DNA of 7,996 nucleotides from an uncultured Mucilaginibacter sp. (GCA_903885865.1 CAISKH010000459.1:1-7996); one strand, 5' to 3'; numbered from the stretch's first letter, positions 1 to 5,924 are shown. The notes: generated from the sequence alone by a model not told the origin. Made by a program: numbers and translations.

Positions 1-1
1 A

Positions 2-622
2 CGACACGATTATACCTCGGCTTCTTTAACAGAGGCAACCGTTGATACCAACCCGATAAAACAGTTTGAACTATGGTTCGATGAGGCTGTTACCGCTAAA
101 GTGAATGACCCGAACGCCATGACCCTGGCCACTTCCACAACCGATGGCCGCCCTTCGTCGCGTATAGTTTTATTAAAAGGGTTTGACGCCAACGGGTTTA
201 CATTTTACACCAACTATTTAAGCCGAAAAGGAAAAGAAATAACAAAAAACCCGCTAGGTGCCTTATTGTTTTTTTGGAGTGAACTGGAAAGGCAGGTAAG
301 GATTGAAGGGACCATAGAAAAGTTAAGCAAGGAGCAGTCTGAAACCTATTTTCACTCGCGGCCCAAAGAAAGCCAGATAGGCGCGCTGGCATCGCCCCAA
401 AGCCAGGAAATAGCCGGCAGGGATATATTGGAAAGCAAGGTAAGCCAGTTAGAAGCAGAATATGCCGATAAAACCATCCCGAAACCATCTTTTTGGGGCG
501 GCTATGTTTTAAAACCACGCCTTATTGAGTTTTGGCAGGGTGGCGAGGGCCGTTTGCACGACCGTATTTTATTTAAAAAGATAGATAACAAAAACTGGAA
601 AAAAGTACGCCTGGCCCCATGA
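2..622 (+). CDS. pdxH: Pyridoxamine 5'-phosphate oxidase, 5'-truncated by window edge
   Basis: FMN-dependent cytosolic enzyme that oxidises pyridoxamine or pyridoxine 5'-phosphate to pyridoxal 5'-phosphate, the last step of vitamin B6 salvage. The open frame runs from base 2 without a start, so about 206 residues are visible; the family is usually 210-220, so roughly ten N-terminal residues are missing. The family landmarks are present in order: NPIKQFELWFDEA, PNAMTLAT, RPSSRIVLLKGF (flavin phosphate contacts), FYTNYLSRKG, QVRIEG, YFHSRPKESQIGALASPQS, WGGYVLKP, IEFWQG, RLHDR (substrate phosphate/PLP contacts) and the C-terminal RLAP. The usual Trp of GAW(A/V)S is Leu here, a small oddity. A GTG at 101 is internal and should not be taken as the start, because homology continues upstream. 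The TGA stop overlaps the next gene's ATG (ATGA), indicating translational coupling. Family assignment is very secure. Confidence 0.96.
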   Translation, partial: RHDYTSASLTEATVDTNPIKQFELWFDEAVTAKVNDPNAMTLATSTTDGRPSSRIVLLKGFDANGFTFYTNYLSRKGKEITKNPLGALLFFWSELERQVRIEGTIEKLSKEQSETYFHSRPKESQIGALASPQSQEIAGRDILESKVSQLEAEYADKTIPKPSFWGGYVLKPRLIEFWQGGEGRLHDRILFKKIDNKNWKKVRLAP

Positions 623-2352
623 GTTTTGAGGATATTAAATTATTGCTTACCGGTAAATTTGGCGAAGGTGTAATTGTTGGCGAAGAAACCACCGGCTTAC
701 AACCTGCTCTGTTAATTGATCCCGACCGTATTGTTGAGGTATGCCTGGAACTACGCAATAATCCGAATACCTATTTTGATTTTCTTTCCTGCCTTACCGG
801 GGTTGATTATGGCGTTGGGCGTTTTGGCGTGGTTTATAACCTGGCTTCCATCCCCAATAAACTACAGCTAACTTTAAAAGTAAGCAAGGATAATGATGGT
901 GATGAAGATAATTTACCCGCTTTTCCCAGCGTATCCTCAGTTTATAGTACTGCCGATTGGCACGAGCGCGAGGCTTATGACCTGGTTGGGATATTTTTTG
1001 AGAACCACCCCGACCTGCGCCGTATTTTATTGCCCGATGACTGGGAAGGCTATCCATTAAGAAAAGGCTATAAAGCGGCAGAGTATTATAAAGGTATAAA
1101 AATAGGCTACCCGGCCCAACTTGCTGATGAAGAAGTTGAATACAGAACACCTGTGGCACAAGCTGCAAAATACAGCCTGGCCTTAGAAAAATACAACAAA
1201 AAAATAGCTAATGCCAGCGTTGAAGATATGGTGCTAAACATGGGCCCGCAGCATCCGTCAACACATGGTGTTTTGCGGCTGGAGCTGATAACCGATGGCG
1301 AAATAGTTAAAGAAGTAATACCGCACATGGGTTACCTGCACCGCTGTTTTGAAAAGCATGCCGAATCGCTCACCTATCAGCAAACTATACCGTTTACCGA
1401 CCGTATGGATTACCTGGCTTCTATGAACAATGGCCACGCGTTTGTTATGGGTGTTGAACGGATGATGGGTATTGACCAGGATATACCCAAACGCGTAGAG
1501 TACATAAGGGTGCTGGTTTGCGAAATGAACCGTATTGCATCGCACCTCATCGCCATAGGCACTTACGGCATTGATATTGGCGCCTTCACTCCTTTTTTAT
1601 GGTGCTTCCGCGATCGCGAACATATAATGGGTATGCTTGAGTGGGCCTCAGGCTCACGTATGTTGTACAATTATATTTGGGTAGGTGGTTTGTTTTACGA
1701 CCTTCCGGTTGGTTTTGAGGAACGCTGCCGTGAATTTGTAGATTACTTTAAACCTAAAATGGTTGAGCTGAACCAGCTATTAACCGATAACCAGATATTT
1801 ATAAGCCGTACAGCCAACGTTGGTGTACTCCCGCTTGATGTGGCTATTAATTATGGATGCTCGGGCCCTATGCTGCGCGGTTCGGGTTTAAAATGGGACC
1901 TGCGGCGAATAGATAACTATTCTGTTTACCCCGAACTTGATTTTGACGTACCGGTAGGTAAAGGCGAGATGGGCAAGGTTGGCGATTGCTGGGACAGGTA
2001 TAAAGTACGGGTTGACGAAATAGCACAATCTTTAAAAATGATTGAACAATGCCTTAACCGCCTGCAAAATGAATTAAAACGTACCATAGATTTTGACCCG
2101 CGTGCAAAAATGCCCCGCAAAATTACTCCAAAGCCACAGGACTACTATGTGCGCTGTGAAGGCGCCAAAGGCGAACTAGGCTTCTATTTCATTGCCGACG
2201 GAAAATCAGAAATACCCTTACGCGTAAAGGCCCGTGCACCAAGCTTTAGTAACTTGTCTGTACTGCCCGAACTGGCCAAGGGCGTTATGATAGCCGATCT
2301 GATAGCTATTGTGGGTTCCATAGATTTTGTTTTGGGGGAAGTGGACAGGTAA
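619..2352 (+). CDS. nuoC/nuoD: NADH-quinone oxidoreductase subunit C/D fusion (NuoCD)
   Basis: Peripheral-arm subunits of respiratory complex I, which carries electrons from the Fe-S chain to quinone at the cytoplasmic face of the inner membrane. The 577 residues are two subunits in one chain, as in E. coli NuoCD (about 600 aa). Residues 1-160 are the 30-kDa NuoC part, with the signature WHEREAYDLVGIFF (114-127) followed by HPDLRRILLPDDW (130-142). A linker of about 40 residues follows, then the 49-kDa NuoD part from about 203. That part has MGPQHPSTHGVLRL at 208-221, DRMDYL at 261-266, SGPMLR at 415-420, and the normal C-terminus ending GEVDR. His216 and Tyr265 match the quinone-site His38 and Tyr87 of Thermus Nqo4. 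The CxxC pairs of NiFe hydrogenase large subunits are absent, so this is not a hydrogenase. It overlaps pdxH by 4 bases. No nuoE, F, G, H or I follows, which is unusual. Confidence 0.95.
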   Translation: MSFEDIKLLLTGKFGEGVIVGEETTGLQPALLIDPDRIVEVCLELRNNPNTYFDFLSCLTGVDYGVGRFGVVYNLASIPNKLQLTLKVSKDNDGDEDNLPAFPSVSSVYSTADWHEREAYDLVGIFFENHPDLRRILLPDDWEGYPLRKGYKAAEYYKGIKIGYPAQLADEEVEYRTPVAQAAKYSLALEKYNKKIANASVEDMVLNMGPQHPSTHGVLRLELITDGEIVKEVIPHMGYLHRCFEKHAESLTYQQTIPFTDRMDYLASMNNGHAFVMGVERMMGIDQDIPKRVEYIRVLVCEMNRIASHLIAIGTYGIDIGAFTPFLWCFRDREHIMGMLEWASGSRMLYNYIWVGGLFYDLPVGFEERCREFVDYFKPKMVELNQLLTDNQIFISRTANVGVLPLDVAINYGCSGPMLRGSGLKWDLRRIDNYSVYPELDFDVPVGKGEMGKVGDCWDRYKVRVDEIAQSLKMIEQCLNRLQNELKRTIDFDPRAKMPRKITPKPQDYYVRCEGAKGELGFYFIADGKSEIPLRVKARAPSFSNLSVLPELAKGVMIADLIAIVGSIDFVLGEVDR

Positions 2353-2364
2353 AACAATCCCTTT

Positions 2365-2455
2365 CTGTCATTTCGAACGAGATACGAGAGAGAAATCTAT
2401 ACACGCGTTCGGACGTGCATGTGTATAGATTTCTCACTATCGTTCGAAATGACAG
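2365..2455. repeat. 91-bp imperfect palindrome (REP/MITE-like)
   Basis: The outer arms CTGTCATTTCGAACG (2365-2379) and CGTTCGAAATGACAG (2441-2455) are perfect 15-base complements. The inner arms GAGAAATCTATACAC (2390-2404) and GTGTATAGATTTCTC (2421-2435) are another perfect 15-base pair. They are separated by a small asymmetric internal loop (10 against 5 bases) and a 16-base apical loop. It lies just after the nuoCD stop. Arms with TGTCATTTCGAACGA...GAGAAATCT are of a type I associate with dispersed palindromes in Bacteroidota genomes; this is from memory, not a search. It may be a non-autonomous mobile element, and as RNA it would fold into a strong 3' hairpin on the nuoCD message. Confidence 0.8.
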
Positions 2456-2461
2456 GAAGAA

Positions 2462-2490
2462 AAAAGGCGACCCAACCGGGCCGCCTTTTC
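2462..2490. terminator. Bidirectional rho-independent terminator
   Basis: AAAAGGCG (2462-2469) pairs with CGCCTTTT (2482-2489). After one A/C mismatch the stem continues with CCC/GGG around an AACC loop. The A-run on the left and T-run on the right give a U-tract on both strands. It sits between convergent genes: nuoCD reading rightward and the protease reading leftward. Confidence 0.85.
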
Positions 2491-2515
2491 TGTTTGTATA
2501 GGTAGGTGAAATATC

Positions 2516-3595
2516 TTAATAAACCTTTACCATAAAAATATAGTTGTTCAGTTTTTTAAGTTGCTGCTGGCGGCTCAAGCCTGCTAATGTATTTTTCTTG
2601 TTTAAAATAATTCGCCTTTTTAAAGAATCGGCAGGAATATGGTGTATTGCATCCAGCAAATAACCTGTTTTTATGGCAAAATGCGCGCCTTCTACCTGGG
2701 TTTGTTTAGCGTTTACTATACCAATTACATCACCCTTACTATCAAGTAACGGGCCGCCGCTGTTACCGTGGTTCAAGGGTATAGATATACGGTAATGCAC
2801 AGAATCATTGCTGTTTTCACCATTTTCGGATGTTAAATCACCCCGGCCATAAACTGGTGTGTCGCTTGAATAACCTAAGGTATAAACAGCTTCACCCAGA
2901 TCGCTTCCGGCACGTTTAAAAGTATAGGGTGTTGCGCCTAAACCGGTAAAAGCGGTATCGGTTACTTTCAAAATAGCTATATCAGTTTGTGGTTCGGTAT
3001 ATAATACTTCGGCTTTAAATAATTTACCATCAGCATTTTGAACAGATACAGAATTTGCTCCGTCTATTACGTGATTATTGGTTACAATTAAATTAGAACT
3101 AATAGCAAAACCTGTACCGGTAAAGCCCGGGTCAACGTTACCGCTCTTCTTAATATTATTAATGGAGCTTCTAATGCTTTTATTTAATTGATCAAGTTGA
3201 TCTACTTTCCGTTTAAGCTGATCAACAGAATTATTGCTATTAAAACTACCGGCAATATACATTACACTTAAAACAGCAAATATAGCCACTGATGCCGCTA
3301 CCGATATTTTTGAATGATGGCTGCGCCATAACTGCACTATCCATGATGGGTGAACCAGCAGGTTTTCTTTCAGCGTATGTACATCAATTTCTTCATGTAT
3401 GGCATTCAGCCGCTTTTCCAGTTCAACGCGCTCGCCATATTGCTTTAATAAGTTGGTGAAAAGTTTGTGTTCAACAACTTTTTTATCAACGTCCGCATTC
3501 TCTTTACGCTGTAATTCAAAACTCTTCCGTTCATCGCGGCTCATTTCGCCGTTCAGGTAACGTTCAATTACTTCTAAAAGTTCATTATCACTCAT
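2516..3595 (-). CDS. Membrane-anchored trypsin-like (HtrA/S1C) serine protease with anti-sigma-like N-terminus
   Basis: A 359-residue single-pass membrane protein in several parts. Residues 1-70 are charged and helical, and YLNGEMSRDERKSFE (13-27) resembles the N-terminal motif of Bacteroidota anti-sigma factors. A hydrophobic helix spans about 97-116; the basic flank RSHHSK before it predicts the N-terminus inside and the rest in the periplasm. Residues about 123-150 (LKRKVDQLDQLNK and on) form a likely coiled coil. Residues about 155-315 are a chymotrypsin-fold domain with an intact triad: His175 in TNNHVIDG, Asp205 in TDIAILKV, Ser279 in GNSGGPLLD. No PDZ domain follows, unlike DegP/DegS. 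A basic tail of about 44 residues ends in FMVKVY. The ATG lies 15 bases after the sigma-factor stop behind a strong ribosome site, so the two are co-transcribed. Likely role (inferred): a membrane regulator of the upstream sigma factor that senses or processes something in the periplasm. The protease domain is certain; the anti-sigma role is moderately likely. Confidence 0.85.
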   Translation of the reverse strand: MSDNELLEVIERYLNGEMSRDERKSFELQRKENADVDKKVVEHKLFTNLLKQYGERVELEKRLNAIHEEIDVHTLKENLLVHPSWIVQLWRSHHSKISVAASVAIFAVLSVMYIAGSFNSNNSVDQLKRKVDQLDQLNKSIRSSINNIKKSGNVDPGFTGTGFAISSNLIVTNNHVIDGANSVSVQNADGKLFKAEVLYTEPQTDIAILKVTDTAFTGLGATPYTFKRAGSDLGEAVYTLGYSSDTPVYGRGDLTSENGENSNDSVHYRISIPLNHGNSGGPLLDSKGDVIGIVNAKQTQVEGAHFAIKTGYLLDAIHHIPADSLKRRIILNKKNTLAGLSRQQQLKKLNNYIFMVKVY

Positions 3596-3602
3596 TGTCT
3601 TA

Positions 3603-3610
3603 CTCCCTTC
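3603..3610 (-). promoter_or_regulatory. Strong Shine-Dalgarno of the protease gene
   Basis: On the minus strand GAAGGGAG lies 7 bases before the ATG at 3595 and directly after the sigma-factor TAA. Good Shine-Dalgarno matches are uncommon in Bacteroidota, so this one supports the chosen start and suggests deliberate, efficient translation of the second gene of the pair. Confidence 0.65.
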
Positions 3611-4183
3611 TTATTTCTGCTGAAAAAACAATTTCTTCAGCCTTTGCAAGCATTTATATTTTTGTGTTTTGGCATTGTCGGCATTGGTGTACCCAAAACG
3701 TTCACAGATATCCTGCATCGATCTGTTGTTTATATAAAAATCTTCCACAATGGTTTTACAGGGTTCGCCCAATAACCTAAGCGCACTTTCCATTTTACCA
3801 AACTGCATATCCCTGTCATTGTGCTGGTCAAATTCATCATCATTAGCAGGCATAAATTCCTGGAAATCCCTTACATCGCCCCCGTACCGGTTAATCTGGC
3901 TTAATCTTTTTAACCAGAGCCTGCGGCAAATAGAATAAATATAAGTTTTTAACTTACTGCTTAATTCAAAATCGCCTGCTTTAACCTTATTATAAAGAAC
4001 AATTATCGCCTCCTGGTATATATCCTTTGCATCATCCTCGTCGCCGTTGTTATTAATTATTAGCTGTAATACCATGGGAAAATAAGCTATATACAGTCGT
4101 TTTAAAGCTGTTTCCGAATTATTAAGTATCCCAAGAATAACTTCGCTGTCTGTCGGCGTTGAATCTTTTAAATCTTTATTCAC
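3611..4183 (-). CDS. ECF-like sigma-70 family RNA polymerase sigma factor
   Basis: A 190-residue alternative sigma factor that would direct RNA polymerase to a specific promoter set. Region 2 spans about 24-94: DAKDIYQEAIIVLYNK (51-66) is the core-binding segment, and KLKTYIYSICRRLWLKRL (77-94) matches the region 2.3/2.4 melting and -10 recognition helix. An acidic linker (about 102-127) leads to region 4 (131-187), with a helix-turn-helix around SMQDICERFGYTNADNAKTQ (155-174). There is no extra C-terminal domain. The start is a GTG; an in-frame stop lies two codons upstream and the next Met (residue 37) falls inside region 2, so no better start exists. It is the first gene of an operon with the membrane protease, a classic sigma/regulator arrangement. 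It diverges from a small lipoprotein gene, a possible target. The family is sure; the stimulus and regulon are unknown. Confidence 0.92.
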   Translation of the reverse strand: MNKDLKDSTPTDSEVILGILNNSETALKRLYIAYFPMVLQLIINNNGDEDDAKDIYQEAIIVLYNKVKAGDFELSSKLKTYIYSICRRLWLKRLSQINRYGGDVRDFQEFMPANDDEFDQHNDRDMQFGKMESALRLLGEPCKTIVEDFYINNRSMQDICERFGYTNADNAKTQKYKCLQRLKKLFFQQK

Positions 4184-4247
4184 TACTTAATACTATTTAT
4201 ACAAAATTGTAACCCATTGCCGGTAAGAAAAATCTAAATTAAATAAA

Positions 4248-4268
4248 TATTTAAGGTTAGCTTAAATA
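4248..4268. promoter_or_regulatory. 8-bp inverted repeat in divergent intergenic region (possible operator)
   Basis: TATTTAAG, a 5-base spacer GTTAG, then CTTAAATA: a perfect 8+8 dyad. It lies 65 bases upstream of the sigma-factor GTG and about 130 bases before the first small lipoprotein. It could be a regulator site shared by the divergent genes, but the region is very A/T-rich and chance is a real alternative. Confidence 0.25.
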
Positions 4269-4317
4269 ATGTTGTATCAATTTATGGCCCTGTAAAAACT
4301 TTTCCGAAATAATTTTG

Positions 4318-4349
4318 TTGCCTGTTTTAGAAATTAATTTATAGGTTTT
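4318..4349 (+). promoter_or_regulatory. Candidate Bacteroidota promoter of first small lipoprotein
   Basis: TTG at 4318-4320 is followed after 21 bases by TAGGTTTT (4342-4349). This is one base short of the Bacteroidota -7 consensus TAnnTTTG, and the 17-23 base spacing of the phylum is respected. The ATG at 4397 would lie about 40 bases downstream of the transcription start. Confidence 0.4.
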
Positions 4350-4396
4350 TTATAACCGTAAGATTAGTTAAAAACGTCATTTAAAATATACCGATT

Positions 4397-4639
4397 ATGA
4401 AAAACACATTAAAAACCGGTTTACTAGCTTTAGCTATTGCCACATCGTTCGCTGCCTGTAAAGGCAAAGGATCAGCTGCCTCCGATTCTTTAACCACCAA
4501 TTCATCTGTTACCAGCACCACAGCCGATTCGCTTAAGAAAGATACCAGCGCTTTACCCGATTCTTTGAAGAAAGACACAGCAGTTAAAACCATAAAAACT
4601 GAAGTAAAAACTACCACCACTGAAACCAGGAAAAAATAA
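4397..4639 (+). CDS. Small lysine/threonine-rich lipoprotein, paralogue 1
   Basis: An 80-residue predicted lipoprotein of unknown function. MKNTLKTGLLALAIATSFAAC is a short type II signal peptide with the acylated cysteine at residue 21; Phe at -3 is a relaxed lipobox, tolerated in Bacteroidota. The mature part is low-complexity, built of Ser, Thr, Lys and Asp, with the unit DSLKKDT occurring twice (44-50 and 55-61) at an 11-residue period, and it ends in Arg-Lys-Lys. There is no folded domain. The residues after the cysteine are KGKG, not the acidic stretch known as the Bacteroidota surface-export signal, so it probably faces the periplasm (inference). A paralogue with almost the same first 24 residues lies 300 bases downstream. 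It has its own promoter candidate and terminator, so it is likely monocistronic. It is transcribed divergently from the sigma factor. Confidence 0.8.
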   Translation: MKNTLKTGLLALAIATSFAACKGKGSAASDSLTTNSSVTSTTADSLKKDTSALPDSLKKDTAVKTIKTEVKTTTTETRKK

Positions 4640-4656
4640 TCGGTTTTTTTGAGAAG

Positions 4657-4696
4657 AAAGGCAAGCTATATTTATGATGGCTTACCTTTTTTTTTT
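4657..4696 (+). terminator. Rho-independent terminator of first small lipoprotein
   Basis: AAGG-C-AAGC (4658-4666) pairs with GCTT-A-CCTT (4680-4688) with one internal mismatch. A 13-base loop separates the arms and a run of about ten T follows. It lies about 20 bases after the stop codon. Confidence 0.7.
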
Positions 4697-4887
4697 GATT
4701 TGCTTGTTTAACAACAAAATCCCATTAATTCTATAGGATTTACATTTTTTTTAGTGATTGTAGGGTTACCTTTTTATATTACCCGTATTAATTGCAATAA
4801 ATAACGTTTAAACACCTTAGTTGTTGGTTTTTTTTAACAAAATGAAAGTTTATTTATAATTTTTTTAAAATTATGGGTTACCTTTTG

Positions 4888-4895
4888 TATTTTTG
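4888..4895 (+). promoter_or_regulatory. Candidate -7 element of second small lipoprotein
   Basis: TATTTTTG is an exact match to the Bacteroidota -7 consensus TAnnTTTG, 44 bases before the ATG at 4940. No TTG lies at the expected upstream distance, only an A/T tract, so the assignment rests on one element. Confidence 0.4.
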
Positions 4896-4939
4896 GGTAT
4901 TAACTCTTAAACTATATAGTCACTTTTAAAAAAATTAAC

Positions 4940-5140
4940 ATGAAAAACACATTCAAACTAAGCGTATTAGCCCTGGCTATCGCTGTTTCATTTGCTGCCT
5001 GCAAAGGTAAAGCTACTTCTAGTGCTGCAGATTCAGCTGCTAAAGCCGATTCAATTGCTAAAGCTGACTCAGCTGCTAAGAAAGACACTTCTAAGAAAGA
5101 CACCAGCAAAATGAAAATGGACACTACTAAGAAAAAATAA
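4940..5140 (+). CDS. Small lysine/alanine-rich lipoprotein, paralogue 2
   Basis: A 66-residue lipoprotein of unknown function. The signal peptide MKNTFKLSVLALAIAVSFAAC, with the acylated cysteine at 21, and the following KGK match paralogue 1 almost residue for residue. The mature chain is a run of short repeats: ADSAAK, ADSIAK, ADSAAK (30-47), then KDTSK twice (48-57), ending in a Lys-rich tail. This would be a short, amphipathic, very basic helix or disordered tail, which might contact peptidoglycan, nucleic acid or LPS phosphates; that is speculation, and no family can be named. The shared leader and the diverged, length-variable repeat tail indicate tandem duplication followed by repeat slippage. 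The ATG follows an A-rich stretch rather than a Shine-Dalgarno, as is usual in the phylum. A strong terminator follows, so it is likely transcribed alone. Confidence 0.8.
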   Translation: MKNTFKLSVLALAIAVSFAACKGKATSSAADSAAKADSIAKADSAAKKDTSKKDTSKMKMDTTKKK

Positions 5141-5160
5141 TCTTAGTTTTGTAAAAAAAC

Positions 5161-5193
5161 AAAAAAGCCTCTCATTTATCGGGAGGCTTTTTT
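5161..5193. terminator. Bidirectional rho-independent terminator
   Basis: AAAAAAGCCTC (5161-5171) pairs perfectly with GAGGCTTTTTT (5183-5193) around an 11-base loop. A further A-rich run on the left gives a U-tract for leftward transcripts too. It serves the second lipoprotein (rightward) and the convergent four-helix-bundle gene. Confidence 0.88.
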
Positions 5194-5208
5194 GTTTAAA
5201 AAAGCGTA

Positions 5209-5667
5209 TTAATAGTGCTCTAATGAGTCGCGCAGGGCTTTTATTTCATCATGCGATTGCTGTAAAATACTTAGCTGGTCATTTAATATATCCTTTATAT
5301 AAGCAAGTAAGTGCCCCTCATTTAAAGCTGACTGATATGCTTTCTTGATAGCATCTTCGCCAAACTCACATTCTTCCAATATACTTTTATCGCTGTGGCC
5401 GCTAAATGCAGCTTTGATATCTAACCAGGCACGGTGTAGTTTTCCGCCCAGGCTGGTATAGTTATTGGGATCTCTGCCCAATACTTCAATTTCGCGAACC
5501 AAAGTTGATTTAAACTGCCGGCTTTCTAATATTTTATTAGTAAAAACCGACCTCAGTTCGGCATTGTCTTTAATTTCACTTAAAGCATCCTCATATCCCG
5601 CTATGCGGTCGTAATTTATTTGAATAAGGTCGTTCAGGGTTTCTATTGTTGCTATATTGTTTTCCAT
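5209..5667 (-). CDS. PA2169/DUF2383-family four-helix-bundle protein
   Basis: A 152-residue ferritin-like four-helix-bundle protein of the PA2169 (DUF2383) family; its biochemical role is not established, and relatives are often stress- or stationary-phase-associated. Features matching my memory of the family: TIETLNDLIQINYDRIAGYEDAL (helix 1, 8-29, written here only for its NDLI..N.DRI..YE core), ILESRQFKSTLVREIEVLG (46-64), GKLHRAWLDIKAAFSG (75-90), ILEECEFGEDAIKKAY (96-111), and a last helix with SHDEIKALRD (138-147). Glu and His residues in the helices could bind metal as in ferritins, which is unproven. I start it at the ATG at 5667, because homology begins there; an in-frame ATG at 5739 would add 24 residues unlike the family. 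It lies 92 bases downstream of a small lipoprotein gene on the same strand, perhaps one transcript. Confidence 0.88.
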   Translation of the reverse strand: MENNIATIETLNDLIQINYDRIAGYEDALSEIKDNAELRSVFTNKILESRQFKSTLVREIEVLGRDPNNYTSLGGKLHRAWLDIKAAFSGHSDKSILEECEFGEDAIKKAYQSALNEGHLLAYIKDILNDQLSILQQSHDEIKALRDSLEHY

Positions 5668-5759
5668 AATCGCAGTGTTTGTTTTTTTAATAAATGACCG
5701 GGTGACGCCCAAAGCATTTTGATTAAAAAATAATTTCAAGTCTAAAAAAGTAAAACTTT

Positions 5760-5924
5760 CTATTTTCCGCTAAACAGTGAAAAAAGCCATATGATGATGC
5801 CGATAACTACTACAATGGCTAACACGCCAACAAATACGCCGGCTTTAAATATGCCGCCGATAATTGAACATCCGCTTAAGGCAATCATTGCCAGGGCAAA
5901 TAGGGTTATGCTTAATTTTTTCAT
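5760..5924 (-). CDS. 54-aa lipoprotein with one membrane helix
   Basis: A short gene read on the minus strand, ATG at 5924 and TAG at 5760-5762. The protein starts MKKLSITLFALAMIALSGC, a textbook type II signal peptide with lipobox LSGC and the acylated cysteine at 19. A short Gly/Ile-rich stretch (SIIGGIFKAGV, 20-30) follows, then a hydrophobic helix at about 31-51, ending FSGK. Very similar small proteins (signal, GGIFKAG, one helix) are common in Bacteroidota and are sometimes mislabelled phosphatidate cytidylyltransferase; they are far too small to be that enzyme. Function is unknown; it is probably an envelope protein. The next gene on the strand is the DUF2383 protein. Confidence 0.75.
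   Translation of the reverse strand: MKKLSITLFALAMIALSGCSIIGGIFKAGVFVGVLAIVVVIGIIIWLFSLFSGK

Larger units (their letters stand above)
4640..4939. other. A/T-rich 300-bp intergenic region between the two small lipoproteins
   Basis: No gene is seen: all ATG-initiated frames close within a few codons. It contains the terminator of the first lipoprotein gene near its start and a promoter candidate for the second near its end. TTACCTTTT occurs three times (4682, 4766, 4878), the last two within a longer GGGTTACCTTTT. Long T and A tracts dominate, which may reflect bent or weakly transcribed DNA. Confidence 0.6.

Noticed and set aside
101..622. GTG at 101 as the pdxH start
   Set aside because: PdxH-like sequence (NPIKQFELWFDEA) continues in frame upstream to the window edge, so the true start lies outside.
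794..2120. Minus-strand open frames of 64-124 codons opposite nuoCD
   Set aside because: They are antisense shadows of a strongly conserved gene, with no recognisable domains.
619..2352. Energy-converting NiFe hydrogenase large subunit instead of NuoD
   Set aside because: The CxxC nickel-ligand pairs are absent, while the quinone-site His and Tyr and the NuoD C-terminus GEVDR are present.
4381..5124. Minus-strand open frames opposite the two small lipoproteins, hydrophobic and Val/Ala/Leu-rich
   Set aside because: They arise from the complement of the Lys/Ser/Asp-rich repeats; the plus-strand frames have true signal peptides, promoter candidates and terminators.
5668..5739. 24-residue N-terminal extension of the DUF2383 protein from the ATG at 5739
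   Set aside because: The extension does not resemble the family, whose members begin close to the ENNIATIETLNDLI segment; the ATG at 5667 fits better.
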